This document shows, piece after piece, positions 1 through 4,899 of a stretch of 5,183 nucleotides of DNA; position 1 is the first letter of the stretch, and the number at the start of each line of letters is the position of its first letter. The position numbers and the translations under genes were made by a program. The DNA comes from an uncultured Clostridia bacterium (GTDB lineage Bacteria; Bacillota; Clostridia; Christensenellales; Borkfalkiaceae). The notes beneath the pieces are model-generated. The model was not told the DNA's origin. It was given only the letters and a program-made list of their open reading frames with translations, and did not search any database. The stretch spans positions 1 to 5,183 of the forward strand of contig CAMAJQ010000085.1 in NCBI GenBank assembly GCA_945835865.1, written 5' to 3'.

Positions 1-59
1 CTCGAACCCCGGACAACATGATTAAAAGTCATGTGCTCTACCGCCTGAGCTAATGGATC
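1..59 (-). tRNA. tRNA-Lys (anticodon TTT), 3' part cut by window edge
   Basis: Read on the minus strand, the gene starts with acceptor strand GATCCAT, then T8 A9, a D arm with stem GCTC/GAGC, and an anticodon arm with stem CATGA/TCATG around loop CTTTTAA. The anticodon is TTT at 24-26. The T arm begins with CCGGGG TTCGA and runs off the left edge, so the end of the T arm, the 3' acceptor strand and the CCA are outside the window. It is the fifth and last visible gene of the array, 14 nt after tRNA-Gln. Confidence 0.95.
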
Positions 60-73
60 ATATTCAGTTTTTC

Positions 74-148
74 TGGCTGGGGTGGCAGGATTCGGACCTA
101 CGAATACCGGAATCAAAATCCGGTGCCTTACCGCTTGGCGACACCCCA
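74..148 (-). tRNA. tRNA-Gln (anticodon TTG)
   Basis: Complete cloverleaf on the minus strand. The acceptor stem is TGGGGTG/CACCCCA, the discriminator is G and the CCA is encoded. The anticodon stem is CCGGA/TCCGG around loop TTTTGAT, with anticodon TTG at 114-116. The T stem is GTAGG/CCTGC and its loop reads TCCGAAT, so position 55 is C rather than the usual T. It lies 9 nt downstream of tRNA-His. Confidence 0.96.
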
Positions 149-157
149 ATAAATCAA

Positions 158-235
158 TGGGGCGGGAGACGGGAGTCGAACCCGCGACCTTCAGGACCAC
201 AATCTGACGCTCTAACCAACTGCGCTACTCCCGCC
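158..235 (-). tRNA. tRNA-His (anticodon GTG) with G-1
   Basis: Complete cloverleaf on the minus strand. There are eight bases before T8 A9, so the gene encodes the extra G-1 that faces discriminator C73, the hallmark of bacterial tRNA-His. The acceptor stem is GCGGGAG/CTCCCGC and the CCA is encoded. The anticodon loop is TTGTGGT, with GTG at 198-200. The anticodon stem TCAGA/CCTGA has an A-C mismatch at 31-39, where T39 would be expected. The T loop is TTCGACT. Confidence 0.96.
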
Positions 236-244
236 GTATAAGGG

Positions 245-321
245 TGGTGCGCCTGAAGGGATTCGAACCCCTGACACCCGCCTTAGAAGGGCGGTGCTCT
301 ATCCAGCTGAGCTACAGGCGC
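245..321 (-). tRNA. tRNA-Arg (anticodon TCT)
   Basis: Complete cloverleaf on the minus strand. The acceptor stem is GCGCCTG/CAGGCGC, the discriminator is A and the CCA is encoded. The D stem is GCTC/GAGC. The anticodon stem CCGCC/GGCGG encloses loop CTTCTAA, with anticodon TCT at 285-287, which reads AGA and AGG codons. The T loop has the normal TTCGAAT. It lies 18 nt after tRNA-Gly and 9 nt before tRNA-His. Confidence 0.97.
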
Positions 322-339
322 ATTTAGCAAGAGCAGGAT

Positions 340-413
340 TGGAGCGGGTGATGGGAATCGGACCCACGCAACCAGCTTGGAAGGCTGGTGTTCTACCATT
401 GAACTACACCCGC
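340..413 (-). tRNA. tRNA-Gly (anticodon TCC)
   Basis: Complete 74-nt cloverleaf on the minus strand and first gene of the array. The acceptor stem is GCGGGTG/CACCCGC, the discriminator is T and the CCA is encoded. The D stem is GTTC/GAAC. The anticodon stem CCAGC/GCTGG encloses loop CTTCCAA, with TCC at 379-381. The T loop reads TCCGATT, so, as in tRNA-Gln, position 55 is C instead of T. The promoter lies just upstream. Confidence 0.97.
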
Positions 414-435
414 ACCTCAATTACAATGCTCGCTT

Positions 436-464
436 ATTTTATCAAAATTTGCCGAACTTGTCAA
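436..464 (-). promoter_or_regulatory. Promoter of the tRNA array
   Basis: On the minus strand the sequence reads TTGACA (464-459), a 17-bp spacer, then TAAAAT (441-436). This is a full-consensus -35 and a 5/6 -10 at ideal spacing. The start site should fall near 429, about 16 nt before tRNA-Gly. The stretch upstream of the -35 (465-505) is very A/T-rich and could act as an UP element, as is usual for stable-RNA promoters. Confidence 0.85.
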
Positions 465-482
465 ATGAATTTGCTATGTTTT

Positions 483-504
483 CCGAAAAAAAATCTTTTT
501 TTTT
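483..504 (-). terminator. A/T tract after the metallophosphoesterase gene, possible weak terminator
   Basis: On the minus strand, right at the stop codon, nine A are followed by GA and eight T. The arms can pair and the T run resembles a terminator tail, but there is no GC-rich stem. It could equally be bent DNA or part of the A/T-rich upstream region of the tRNA promoter. Read-through from the rdgB operon into the tRNA array, which lies in the same direction, is therefore possible. Confidence 0.25.
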
Positions 505-973
505 AAATCGAAAGGTTTCTGAGCACGGCAGTGCACTTTTTTTCATGGATCACGAGATAACAGAAGGTTTTTTCGGGTGCGAAAGCCGTCATGCAGCCGG
601 GGTTGACGAGAAGGATCCCCTCCCTTTCTTCCACGGTCGCGGTGTGGGTGTGCCCGTACAAGACGACGTCGCAGCCTTCTTCTCTTGCCTTCGCCTTCAG
701 TCTTTCCGTGCCCTGTTTTACCCCGTAGAGATCGCCGTGCGTCACGAGAAGGGTCCGCCCCTCGACGGGAAGGACGTATTCGCGGATACGCCCGTAATCG
801 CAGTTGCCGCAGACGCGGTAAAGTTTGTTCGCGTAAAGGGCGTGGAAAGGCTCCATGTCGTCGAAATGGTCGCCGAGGTGGATGATGAGATCGCATTCGT
901 CCAGAACGGGCTTGATCGCCTCGATGGCAGCGTAATTGCGGTGGGTATCCGAAAGGACGGCGACGGTGGTCAT
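503..973 (-). CDS. YfcE/MJ0936-family metallophosphoesterase
   Basis: A 156-residue cytosolic protein, the usual size of the small YfcE/MJ0936 metallophosphoesterases. These are two-metal enzymes that split phosphodiesters; the natural substrate is often unknown. All metal-site motifs are visible in order: SDTH (D9, H11), GDHFDD (D35), GNCD (N57), THG (H79) and GHTH (H108, H110). A conserved VNPG sits near residues 123-126. There is no signal peptide or membrane segment. The start is ATG at 973, which overlaps the rdgB stop codon (ATGA); a weak GAAGAAG precedes it, so translation is probably coupled to rdgB. Longer in-frame starts would run antisense-like through rdgB and give a basic, low-complexity extension, so they are rejected. 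Pairing with RdgB suggests a housekeeping phosphatase role, but the substrate cannot be told from sequence. Confidence 0.92.
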   Translation of the reverse strand: MTTVAVLSDTHRNYAAIEAIKPVLDECDLIIHLGDHFDDMEPFHALYANKLYRVCGNCDYGRIREYVLPVEGRTLLVTHGDLYGVKQGTERLKAKAREEGCDVVLYGHTHTATVEEREGILLVNPGCMTAFAPEKTFCYLVIHEKKCTAVLRNLSI

Positions 974-1554
974 AGCTTCTTCTCGAGGTCGCAGAGGGCG
1001 CGGTAGCGGTGGCTGACGGCGTTTTTTTCCTTTGCGGTGGCAACGCCGAAACTTTTGCCGAGATCGTCGGAAAGGAAGAGGCTGTCGTAGCCGAAGCCGT
1101 TGGCGCCCTCCTCCGACAAAAGAATGGTTCCGGCGGTCTCGCCCCTTCCGACGACGACCGTGCCGTCCGCCTTTCTCAGGACGACGCAGGAGACGAATCT
1201 GGCTCTGCGGTCGGTCACTCCTTCCATCCGATCGAGAAGGAGCCGACGGTTGGCGGCGTCGTCTCCGTGCTCGCCTGCAAAACGGGCGGAGAACACGCCG
1301 GGGGCGCCGTTCAGAGCGTCCACGCAAAGTCCGCTGTCGTCGGCGAGGGCGTCGCAGCCGAGCGCTTCGGATACGGCGGTCGCCTTGAGAAGGGCGTTTT
1401 CGTAAAAGGTGTTACCCGTTTCCTCGACGTCTTCGGTATAGCCCGCTTCCGCCATGGGAACGACGTCGTATCGGTTGCGGAGAATTTCCGCGATTTCCTT
1501 CAGTTTGCCACGGTTGCCCGAAGCCACGATCAGTTTTTTCATATCTTCTATCAT
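970..1554 (-). CDS. rdgB: RdgB/HAM1-type XTP/dITP pyrophosphatase
   Basis: The predicted 194-residue enzyme hydrolyses non-canonical purine triphosphates (dITP, XTP, ITP) to the monophosphate and pyrophosphate, keeping them out of DNA and RNA. Family motifs are all present: SGNRGK (12-17) at the N-terminus, ETGNTFYENALLKA (45-58), the nucleotide and metal segment ADDSGL (71-76) followed by GAPGVFSARFAG (83-94), NGFGYD (152-157) and SHR (181-183). Length is normal. Start choice is open: ATG at 1554 has a GAGG only 3 nt upstream, while ATG at 1542 gives an N-terminus (MKKLIVASGN) that matches the family and a 190-residue protein. The 73-nt gap to the HAD gene upstream holds no convincing promoter, only a TATAAG at 1593-1598 without a good -35. 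It overlaps the phosphoesterase gene by 4 nt. Confidence 0.95.
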   Translation of the reverse strand: MIEDMKKLIVASGNRGKLKEIAEILRNRYDVVPMAEAGYTEDVEETGNTFYENALLKATAVSEALGCDALADDSGLCVDALNGAPGVFSARFAGEHGDDAANRRLLLDRMEGVTDRRARFVSCVVLRKADGTVVVGRGETAGTILLSEEGANGFGYDSLFLSDDLGKSFGVATAKEKNAVSHRYRALCDLEKKL

Positions 1555-1627
1555 ACACCTCAGCGGGGAAAAAGTAAAGCGAAAAGGACGGACTTATATG
1601 CAAGGTTGAAAAAATGCGCATGCGTTC

Positions 1628-2290
1628 TCACCAGTCGTCGGGGCGGGCGAAAAGATGGTCGGGGGAGGATGCGAGAAGTTCGGCTTCCGATCCGTAACCG
1701 TACGTCACCGCGGCGGAACGGATCCCGTTTTTCCTCGCGCCCTCAACGTCGTAGTTCCGGTCGCCGACCATCAGCGCGCGCCCCTTTTCCCCGTCGGAAA
1801 AACCAAGGGTGCGGAGAGCAAAGGAAATCACGTCGTCTTTCCGGGAGCGCGTCCCATCCATCGTCGCTCCGAAAACGGAAGAAAAATATTCGTCAAGACC
1901 GAAATGCCGCAGGATCTCGACGGCGTACTTCTCCGGTTTCGACGTCGCGACGAAAAGGGTTTTTCCTGACGTCCGAAGACGGGAAAGAGCCTCGGGAACG
2001 CCCTCGTACACGGCGTTTTCAAAAATGCCCGTAACGGAAAAGTATTCTCTGTAAAAGCGTACGGCGAGGTCCTGTTTTTCCTCGTCGGAAGGGAAGTAAC
2101 GGGAAAAGGATTCTTTCAGCGGCGGACCGATAAAATCGTACAGCGCCCCTTTCTCCGGAGGGTCGATCCCGAGTTTTTTCAGGGCGTAACGGACGGAAGC
2201 CGTGATGCCTTCTCCGGGGTCGGTCAGCGTTCCGTCCAGATCGAAAAAATAAAAATCGTACAGGGTGCGGGAGTAGGGTTTTAAAATCAT
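1628..2290 (-). CDS. HAD-family hydrolase, phosphoglycolate phosphatase-like (subfamily IA)
   Basis: A 220-residue phosphatase of the haloacid dehalogenase superfamily. Motif I is DLDGTLTD (17-24) with nucleophile D17 and acid-base D19. An alpha-helical cap follows at about 25-95, including FIGPPL (53-58) and FYREYFSVTGIFEN (79-92). Motif II is VATSKPE (114-120), motif III is probably K151 in TRSRKDD, and motif IV is GDRNYD (176-181). The C1-type helical cap and the DPGEGI segment resemble clostridial proteins annotated as phosphoglycolate phosphatase or 5'-nucleotidase. The substrate is therefore uncertain; a small sugar phosphate or nucleoside monophosphate is likely. The ATG at 2290 has a good ribosome site (AGGTGA, 6 nt upstream). 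It begins 34 nt after the AraC gene and may be cotranscribed with it. Confidence 0.9.
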   Translation of the reverse strand: MILKPYSRTLYDFYFFDLDGTLTDPGEGITASVRYALKKLGIDPPEKGALYDFIGPPLKESFSRYFPSDEEKQDLAVRFYREYFSVTGIFENAVYEGVPEALSRLRTSGKTLFVATSKPEKYAVEILRHFGLDEYFSSVFGATMDGTRSRKDDVISFALRTLGFSDGEKGRALMVGDRNYDVEGARKNGIRSAAVTYGYGSEAELLASSPDHLFARPDDW

Positions 2291-2296
2291 AAAAAT

Positions 2297-2302
2297 TCAC
2301 CT
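2297..2302 (-). promoter_or_regulatory. Ribosome binding site of the HAD gene
   Basis: AGGTGA on the minus strand lies 6 nt before the ATG at 2290. It fixes this start and shows that the organism uses Shine-Dalgarno initiation, in contrast to the two divergent genes at 3194 and 3397. Confidence 0.8.
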
Positions 2303-2324
2303 ATAAGCCGATCAATAAACGAAA

Positions 2325-3194
2325 TCAGCGAAGAGCGGAAGCGCGGAAACGCTTGGTTGTCACGCCCGTTTCCTGCCGGAAGACCTTGCAGAAATAAGCG
2401 GGGGAGGAAAATCCGAGCCGTTTTGCCGTTTCCGCCGTCGATTTTCCCTCTGCCAGATATTCTTTGGCTTTGGCGATCTTCATCGAAGTGAAATAGCGGA
2501 TGATGCCCACCCCCGTCTCCTTGCGGAAGACTTTTTTCACGTAAGATTCCGAGAAGAAGAGGGCTTCGGCGATCTCGGAGATCTTCACGTTACGGGTGAC
2601 GTTTTCCTGAAGGTACGAGAGGATCTCTTCCGTCGTTTTCTTGCTTTCCGACAGGCGTCCTTTTGCCTCCGTAGAGTGTTTAAACGGCTTATAGAGCGGT
2701 TTAACGCAGTCGAGCAAAAGAAGTTCGAGACATTCTCTCGCGACCTGCGCGGCGTGTTCGGAAGGCTCTTCCCGTAAAACGCGGAGAAAAGAGTTTTCTC
2801 CCCTCCTTTCAAACAGTTCGTCCGCGCATCCGAGGATCTTTCCGATCAGTTCTTTGCGGAAAGCGTCCGTCGGGAAAGATCTGCCGTCGAAATACTCGTT
2901 GATGCCCGCCTGCGTTTCAAACGCGACGACGGCGACGGAACAGCCCTTGCGGGCGGCGACGCGGTACTCCCGTCCGGGCGCGAGGAACGCCGTGCGCTCG
3001 GCGGGAAGGGGGACGGATACCCCGTCGAGGGTGAGCGAAAGCGCGCCCCCGTCGTTGTAGATCATCAGGGTGCAGGGAAGGTTTCCGTTCAGTTCGGTTT
3101 CCCGATCGAAACGGAAAAAGGAAACGCCTTCGACGGAGGTCACGCTGAGTATTTTTTTCAGTTTGTTCTTTTCTTCCTGTTTTTTGTCGTTCAT
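2325..3194 (-). CDS. AraC/XylS-family transcriptional regulator
   Basis: A 289-residue predicted DNA-binding regulator. The C-terminal 100 residues (about 187-289) form an AraC-type double helix-turn-helix: the first around KISEIAEALFFSESYVKKVF (204-223), the second around TAETAKRLGF and YFCKVFRQETG (253-277). Residues about 20-110 are beta-rich (LSLTLDGVSVPLPAERTAFLAPG, given in parts at 52-74) and look like the cupin sensor domain that binds a small ligand, often a sugar. No membrane segment is present. The start at 3194 is chosen because a TATAAT box ends 6 bases before it. A longer reading to 3368 would cross both promoters and adds residues with no homology feel, so it is rejected. The gene is divergent from the CBM9-like gene, its most likely target, and it may also control itself and the genes downstream. 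Confidence 0.9.
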   Translation of the reverse strand: MNDKKQEEKNKLKKILSVTSVEGVSFFRFDRETELNGNLPCTLMIYNDGGALSLTLDGVSVPLPAERTAFLAPGREYRVAARKGCSVAVVAFETQAGINEYFDGRSFPTDAFRKELIGKILGCADELFERRGENSFLRVLREEPSEHAAQVARECLELLLLDCVKPLYKPFKHSTEAKGRLSESKKTTEEILSYLQENVTRNVKISEIAEALFFSESYVKKVFRKETGVGIIRYFTSMKIAKAKEYLAEGKSTAETAKRLGFSSPAYFCKVFRQETGVTTKRFRASALR

Positions 3195-3200
3195 GCTTCT

Positions 3201-3229
3201 ATTATACAGCAAACGCAGACAAAAAGCAA
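3201..3229 (-). promoter_or_regulatory. Promoter of the AraC gene, predicted leaderless start
   Basis: On the minus strand the sequence reads TTGCTT (3229-3224), 17 bp, then a perfect TATAAT (3206-3201). Six bases, AGAAGC, separate it from ATG at 3194. With the usual 6-bp -10 to +1 distance, transcription starts on the A of the start codon. The -35 matches consensus only at TTG. AGAAG could be a very weak ribosome site if the true start of transcription lies farther upstream. Confidence 0.75.
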
Positions 3230-3251
3230 ATTTTACGGGGCGGTTTGAAGA

Positions 3252-3316
3252 TTTCTTTCCCGGCGGATATGCCTTCGGCGGGGCAGAGGCGGAAATCGCG
3301 GGGCAAGGGAAAGAAA
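3252..3316. repeat. 10-bp inverted repeat in the divergent control region
   Basis: TTTCTTTCCC at 3252-3261 is the exact reverse complement of GGGAAAGAAA at 3307-3316, with 45 bp between. It lies between the two divergent promoters and encloses the direct repeat at 3278-3305. It may be a regulator site or may form a long-range hairpin. The arms are purine/pyrimidine-biased, so chance cannot be excluded. Confidence 0.5.
3278..3305. repeat. 8-bp direct repeat spaced 20 bp, candidate AraC-type operator
   Basis: GCGGGGCA occurs at 3278-3285 and again at 3298-3305, exactly 20 bp apart. A shorter CGGGGC also occurs at 3236-3241, 43 bp upstream of the first. AraC-family proteins often bind paired direct half-sites about two helical turns apart, so this is a plausible operator. 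The region is rich in G, so a by-chance origin is possible. Confidence 0.45.
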
Positions 3317-3361
3317 AAGGCGTTTTCGTCCGGGAAACGGAGGATATTTTCAAAAAAGGGG

Positions 3362-3390
3362 TTGACAAACCGACGTTTTCCGTTTATAAT
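3362..3390 (+). promoter_or_regulatory. Perfect-consensus promoter of the CBM9-like gene, predicted leaderless start
   Basis: TTGACA (3362-3367), a 17-bp spacer and TATAAT (3385-3390) match the sigma-A consensus at all twelve positions. AGAAAC (3391-3396) follows and then ATG at 3397, so the predicted start of transcription is the A of the start codon. A GGAGG at 3338-3342 lies upstream of the -35 and cannot serve an mRNA made here. Confidence 0.88.
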
Positions 3391-3396
3391 AGAAAC

Positions 3397-3918
3397 ATGT
3401 TGAAGAATTTATACGATAATTATACGGGAGAGGAAAGCGGATTCCCGACGACTTTGTCTTATCGTCACGAAGGGCAGACGCTGTATTTCACCTTCGACTG
3501 TCATCGGTCGAAGAAATTTTCGGCGTACGTTTCGGATAACGATCCTCTGTTTCTGGGCGACGTTGCAGAAGTGTTCATATGCACGGGCGACGATCTGTCG
3601 AGATATTACGAGATCGAAGTCGCGCCGAACGGCGCGGTATTCTTCGCCGCGATCACAAACGACGGGAAAAATTTTTCGTCGGATTTTCCCGAAAGACACT
3701 TTAAAGCGGAGGTCGTATCTCTCGACCGCGGTTACCGCGTGATTCTTGAAATTCCGGACGCCGAACTCGGCGTGACGGACGTGGGAAAGATCCGTTTCAA
3801 CGCTTTCCGCATCGAAACCGAAGGGGGCACGCCCGAAAAAAATCTTCTTGCCCTCAATCCTACGCTTTGCGGAAAGTTCCATCTGCCTGAATTTTTTATC
3901 CCCTGGACGGAAAACTGA
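3397..3918 (+). CDS. Stand-alone CBM9-like (DOMON-fold) protein
   Basis: A 173-residue protein that appears to be one carbohydrate-binding family 9-like domain. Typical features are the beta-strand pairs YFTFDC (30-35) and FSAYVSDNDP (41-50), the acidic signature GDVAEVFI (54-61), the segment YYEIEVAPNGAVFFAAI (70-86), a C-terminal RFNAFRIE (133-140), and NPT with FHLPEFF (154-167). The family is known for binding sugars, usually as part of secreted enzymes. Here no signal peptide, membrane segment, lipobox or catalytic domain is present, so a cytosolic product is predicted and its job is unknown. Carbohydrate binding is inferred from fold only. It is divergent from an AraC regulator and ends in a strong terminator, so it is a single-gene transcript. 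The start at 3397 follows from the promoter; no ribosome site is present. Confidence 0.8.
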   Translation: MLKNLYDNYTGEESGFPTTLSYRHEGQTLYFTFDCHRSKKFSAYVSDNDPLFLGDVAEVFICTGDDLSRYYEIEVAPNGAVFFAAITNDGKNFSSDFPERHFKAEVVSLDRGYRVILEIPDAELGVTDVGKIRFNAFRIETEGGTPEKNLLALNPTLCGKFHLPEFFIPWTEN

Positions 3919-3973
3919 AGTTCCGTTTCCGACAGGGGTATCCGCTTTTGCGGAAGGGTTTCCGTTATCGACA

Positions 3974-4023
3974 AACCGTGCGGTATTTCGACGAAAGTTC
4001 TTCGTTACCGCGCGGTTTTTTTT
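3974..4023 (+). terminator. Intrinsic terminator after the CBM9-like gene
   Basis: AACCGTGCGGTA (3974-3985) pairs with TACCGCGCGGTT (4006-4017) over 12 bp with one G-T pair. Above a TTTCG bulge, ACGAA and TTCGT form a further 5-bp stem with loop AGTTC. The stem is followed by a T run to 4023. It separates the CBM9-like transcript from minDE. Confidence 0.9.
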
Positions 4024-4031
4024 GTTATGAT
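4023..4031 (+). promoter_or_regulatory. Extended -10 promoter, probably for minDE
   Basis: TGTTATGAT contains an extended -10 (TG, one base, TATGAT at 4026-4031) directly after the terminator T run. No good -35 is seen 16-18 bp upstream, where the sequence is inside the terminator stem, but extended -10 promoters can work without one. The start would be near 4038, giving a leader of about 58 nt before minD. Confidence 0.5.
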
Positions 4032-4095
4032 ATGTCGGTAAAACGCGGGTCCGCCTCGGGAAACGGGCGAGCAAAGGGGACGTACGGAAGGTACT

Positions 4096-4884
4096 ATGGC
4101 AAAAATTATCGTTGTCACATCGGGCAAAGGGGGAGTGGGAAAAACGACGGTCACGGCGAATCTCGGTTTTCGACTCGCCGCGCTTGGGAAAAGGGTCTGC
4201 ATTGCCGACGCCGATTTCGGATTGAATAATCTCGACGTCGTGACGGGGGTGGAAAATCTCGTCGTGTACGATATCGTCGATTGCGTCGAGGGAAAGTGCA
4301 GGGCGAAACAGGCGCTCATTCAAAGCCCAGTCAATAAAAATCTTTACGTCCTGCCTTCCGTTCATTCTTTTGCCAGAGCGGGGGTGTCCGTCGAAAACCT
4401 GAAAGAACTCGTCGACGGGCTTTCTCCCTCCTTCGACTATATTTTTCTCGATTGCCCCGCGGGCATCGACGTCGGCTTCCGCAGGGCGGTTTCCGTCTGT
4501 TCGCAGGCGCTCGTCGTCACGTCGACCCAACTTTCCAGCTTGCGCGACGCAGACAAGGTGCTTTCCATTCTGCGCAGTTTCCGTCTCGATTACGTCGGGT
4601 TGATCGTCAACCGCGTGCGGGGGGACCTCGTGGCGGACGGACTCGTGCTTTCGCCCGAGGAGATCGCGGGCGTGCTGAAAACGGATATTCTCGGGGTCAT
4701 TCCGGACGACGACGCGGTGTTTTTGAACAACGCGGGGATGATCCCTGCGGAATGTCCTTCGGCAAGGGCGATCCGCCTGCTCGCGTCCAATCTGATCGGG
4801 GGAAAGAACAAACTTTTCAATTACAAAGCCGATTACGTCGGGTTTTTCGGAAGTATCCGCAGAAGTCTCCGGCGCAATCTCTGA
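4096..4884 (+). CDS. minD: Septum site-determining ATPase MinD
   Basis: A 262-residue ParA/MinD-type P-loop ATPase that, bound to ATP, dimerises on the membrane and recruits MinC and MinE to set the division site. The deviant Walker A motif is SGKGGVGKTT (9-18) with signature lysine K11 and K16. Next come DADFGLNNLD (38-47), the MinD-typical VYDIVDCVEGKCRAKQAL (57-74), Walker B as FLDCPAG (117-123), and SLRDADKV. The C-terminus (about 247-262) is rich in R with V, F, I and L spaced to form an amphipathic helix (GFFGSIRRSLRRNL), fitting the membrane-targeting sequence of MinD. The start at 4096 has GGAAGG 4 nt upstream. It is followed 15 nt later by minE; no minC is adjacent. Confidence 0.95.
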   Translation: MAKIIVVTSGKGGVGKTTVTANLGFRLAALGKRVCIADADFGLNNLDVVTGVENLVVYDIVDCVEGKCRAKQALIQSPVNKNLYVLPSVHSFARAGVSVENLKELVDGLSPSFDYIFLDCPAGIDVGFRRAVSVCSQALVVTSTQLSSLRDADKVLSILRSFRLDYVGLIVNRVRGDLVADGLVLSPEEIAGVLKTDILGVIPDDDAVFLNNAGMIPAECPSARAIRLLASNLIGGKNKLFNYKADYVGFFGSIRRSLRRNL

Positions 4885-4899
4885 AAAAGGGGGAGGGGT

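Noticed and set aside
53..506. Short plus-strand open frames across the tRNA array
   Set aside because: They lie on the antisense strand of structurally complete tRNA genes and have no coding features.
974..1327. Longer start of the metallophosphoesterase at 1327
   Set aside because: The extension overlaps rdgB in another frame and is an arginine-rich shadow. The catalytic domain begins with MTTVAVLSDTH at 973.
1605..1630. Possible terminator after the HAD gene (GCATGCGCAT followed by six T on the minus strand)
   Set aside because: ATGCGCAT is a palindrome with no room for a loop, so no stable hairpin forms; the T run alone is not enough.
1009..2034. A 341-codon plus-strand open frame across rdgB and the HAD gene
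   Set aside because: It runs antisense to two well-supported enzymes, has no good ribosome site and its second half is arginine/serine-rich low-complexity sequence.
3195..3368. Longer start of the AraC regulator at 3368
   Set aside because: The added 58 residues would be encoded across both promoters and the repeats, and no AraC-type domain begins there. The TATAAT placed before 3194 supports the shorter form.
3907..3954. Small hairpins around the stop of the CBM9-like gene (ACGGAA/TTCCGT and TCCGC/GCGGA)
   Set aside because: Stems are only 5-6 bp and are not followed by a T run. The strong hairpin at 3974-4017 explains termination better.
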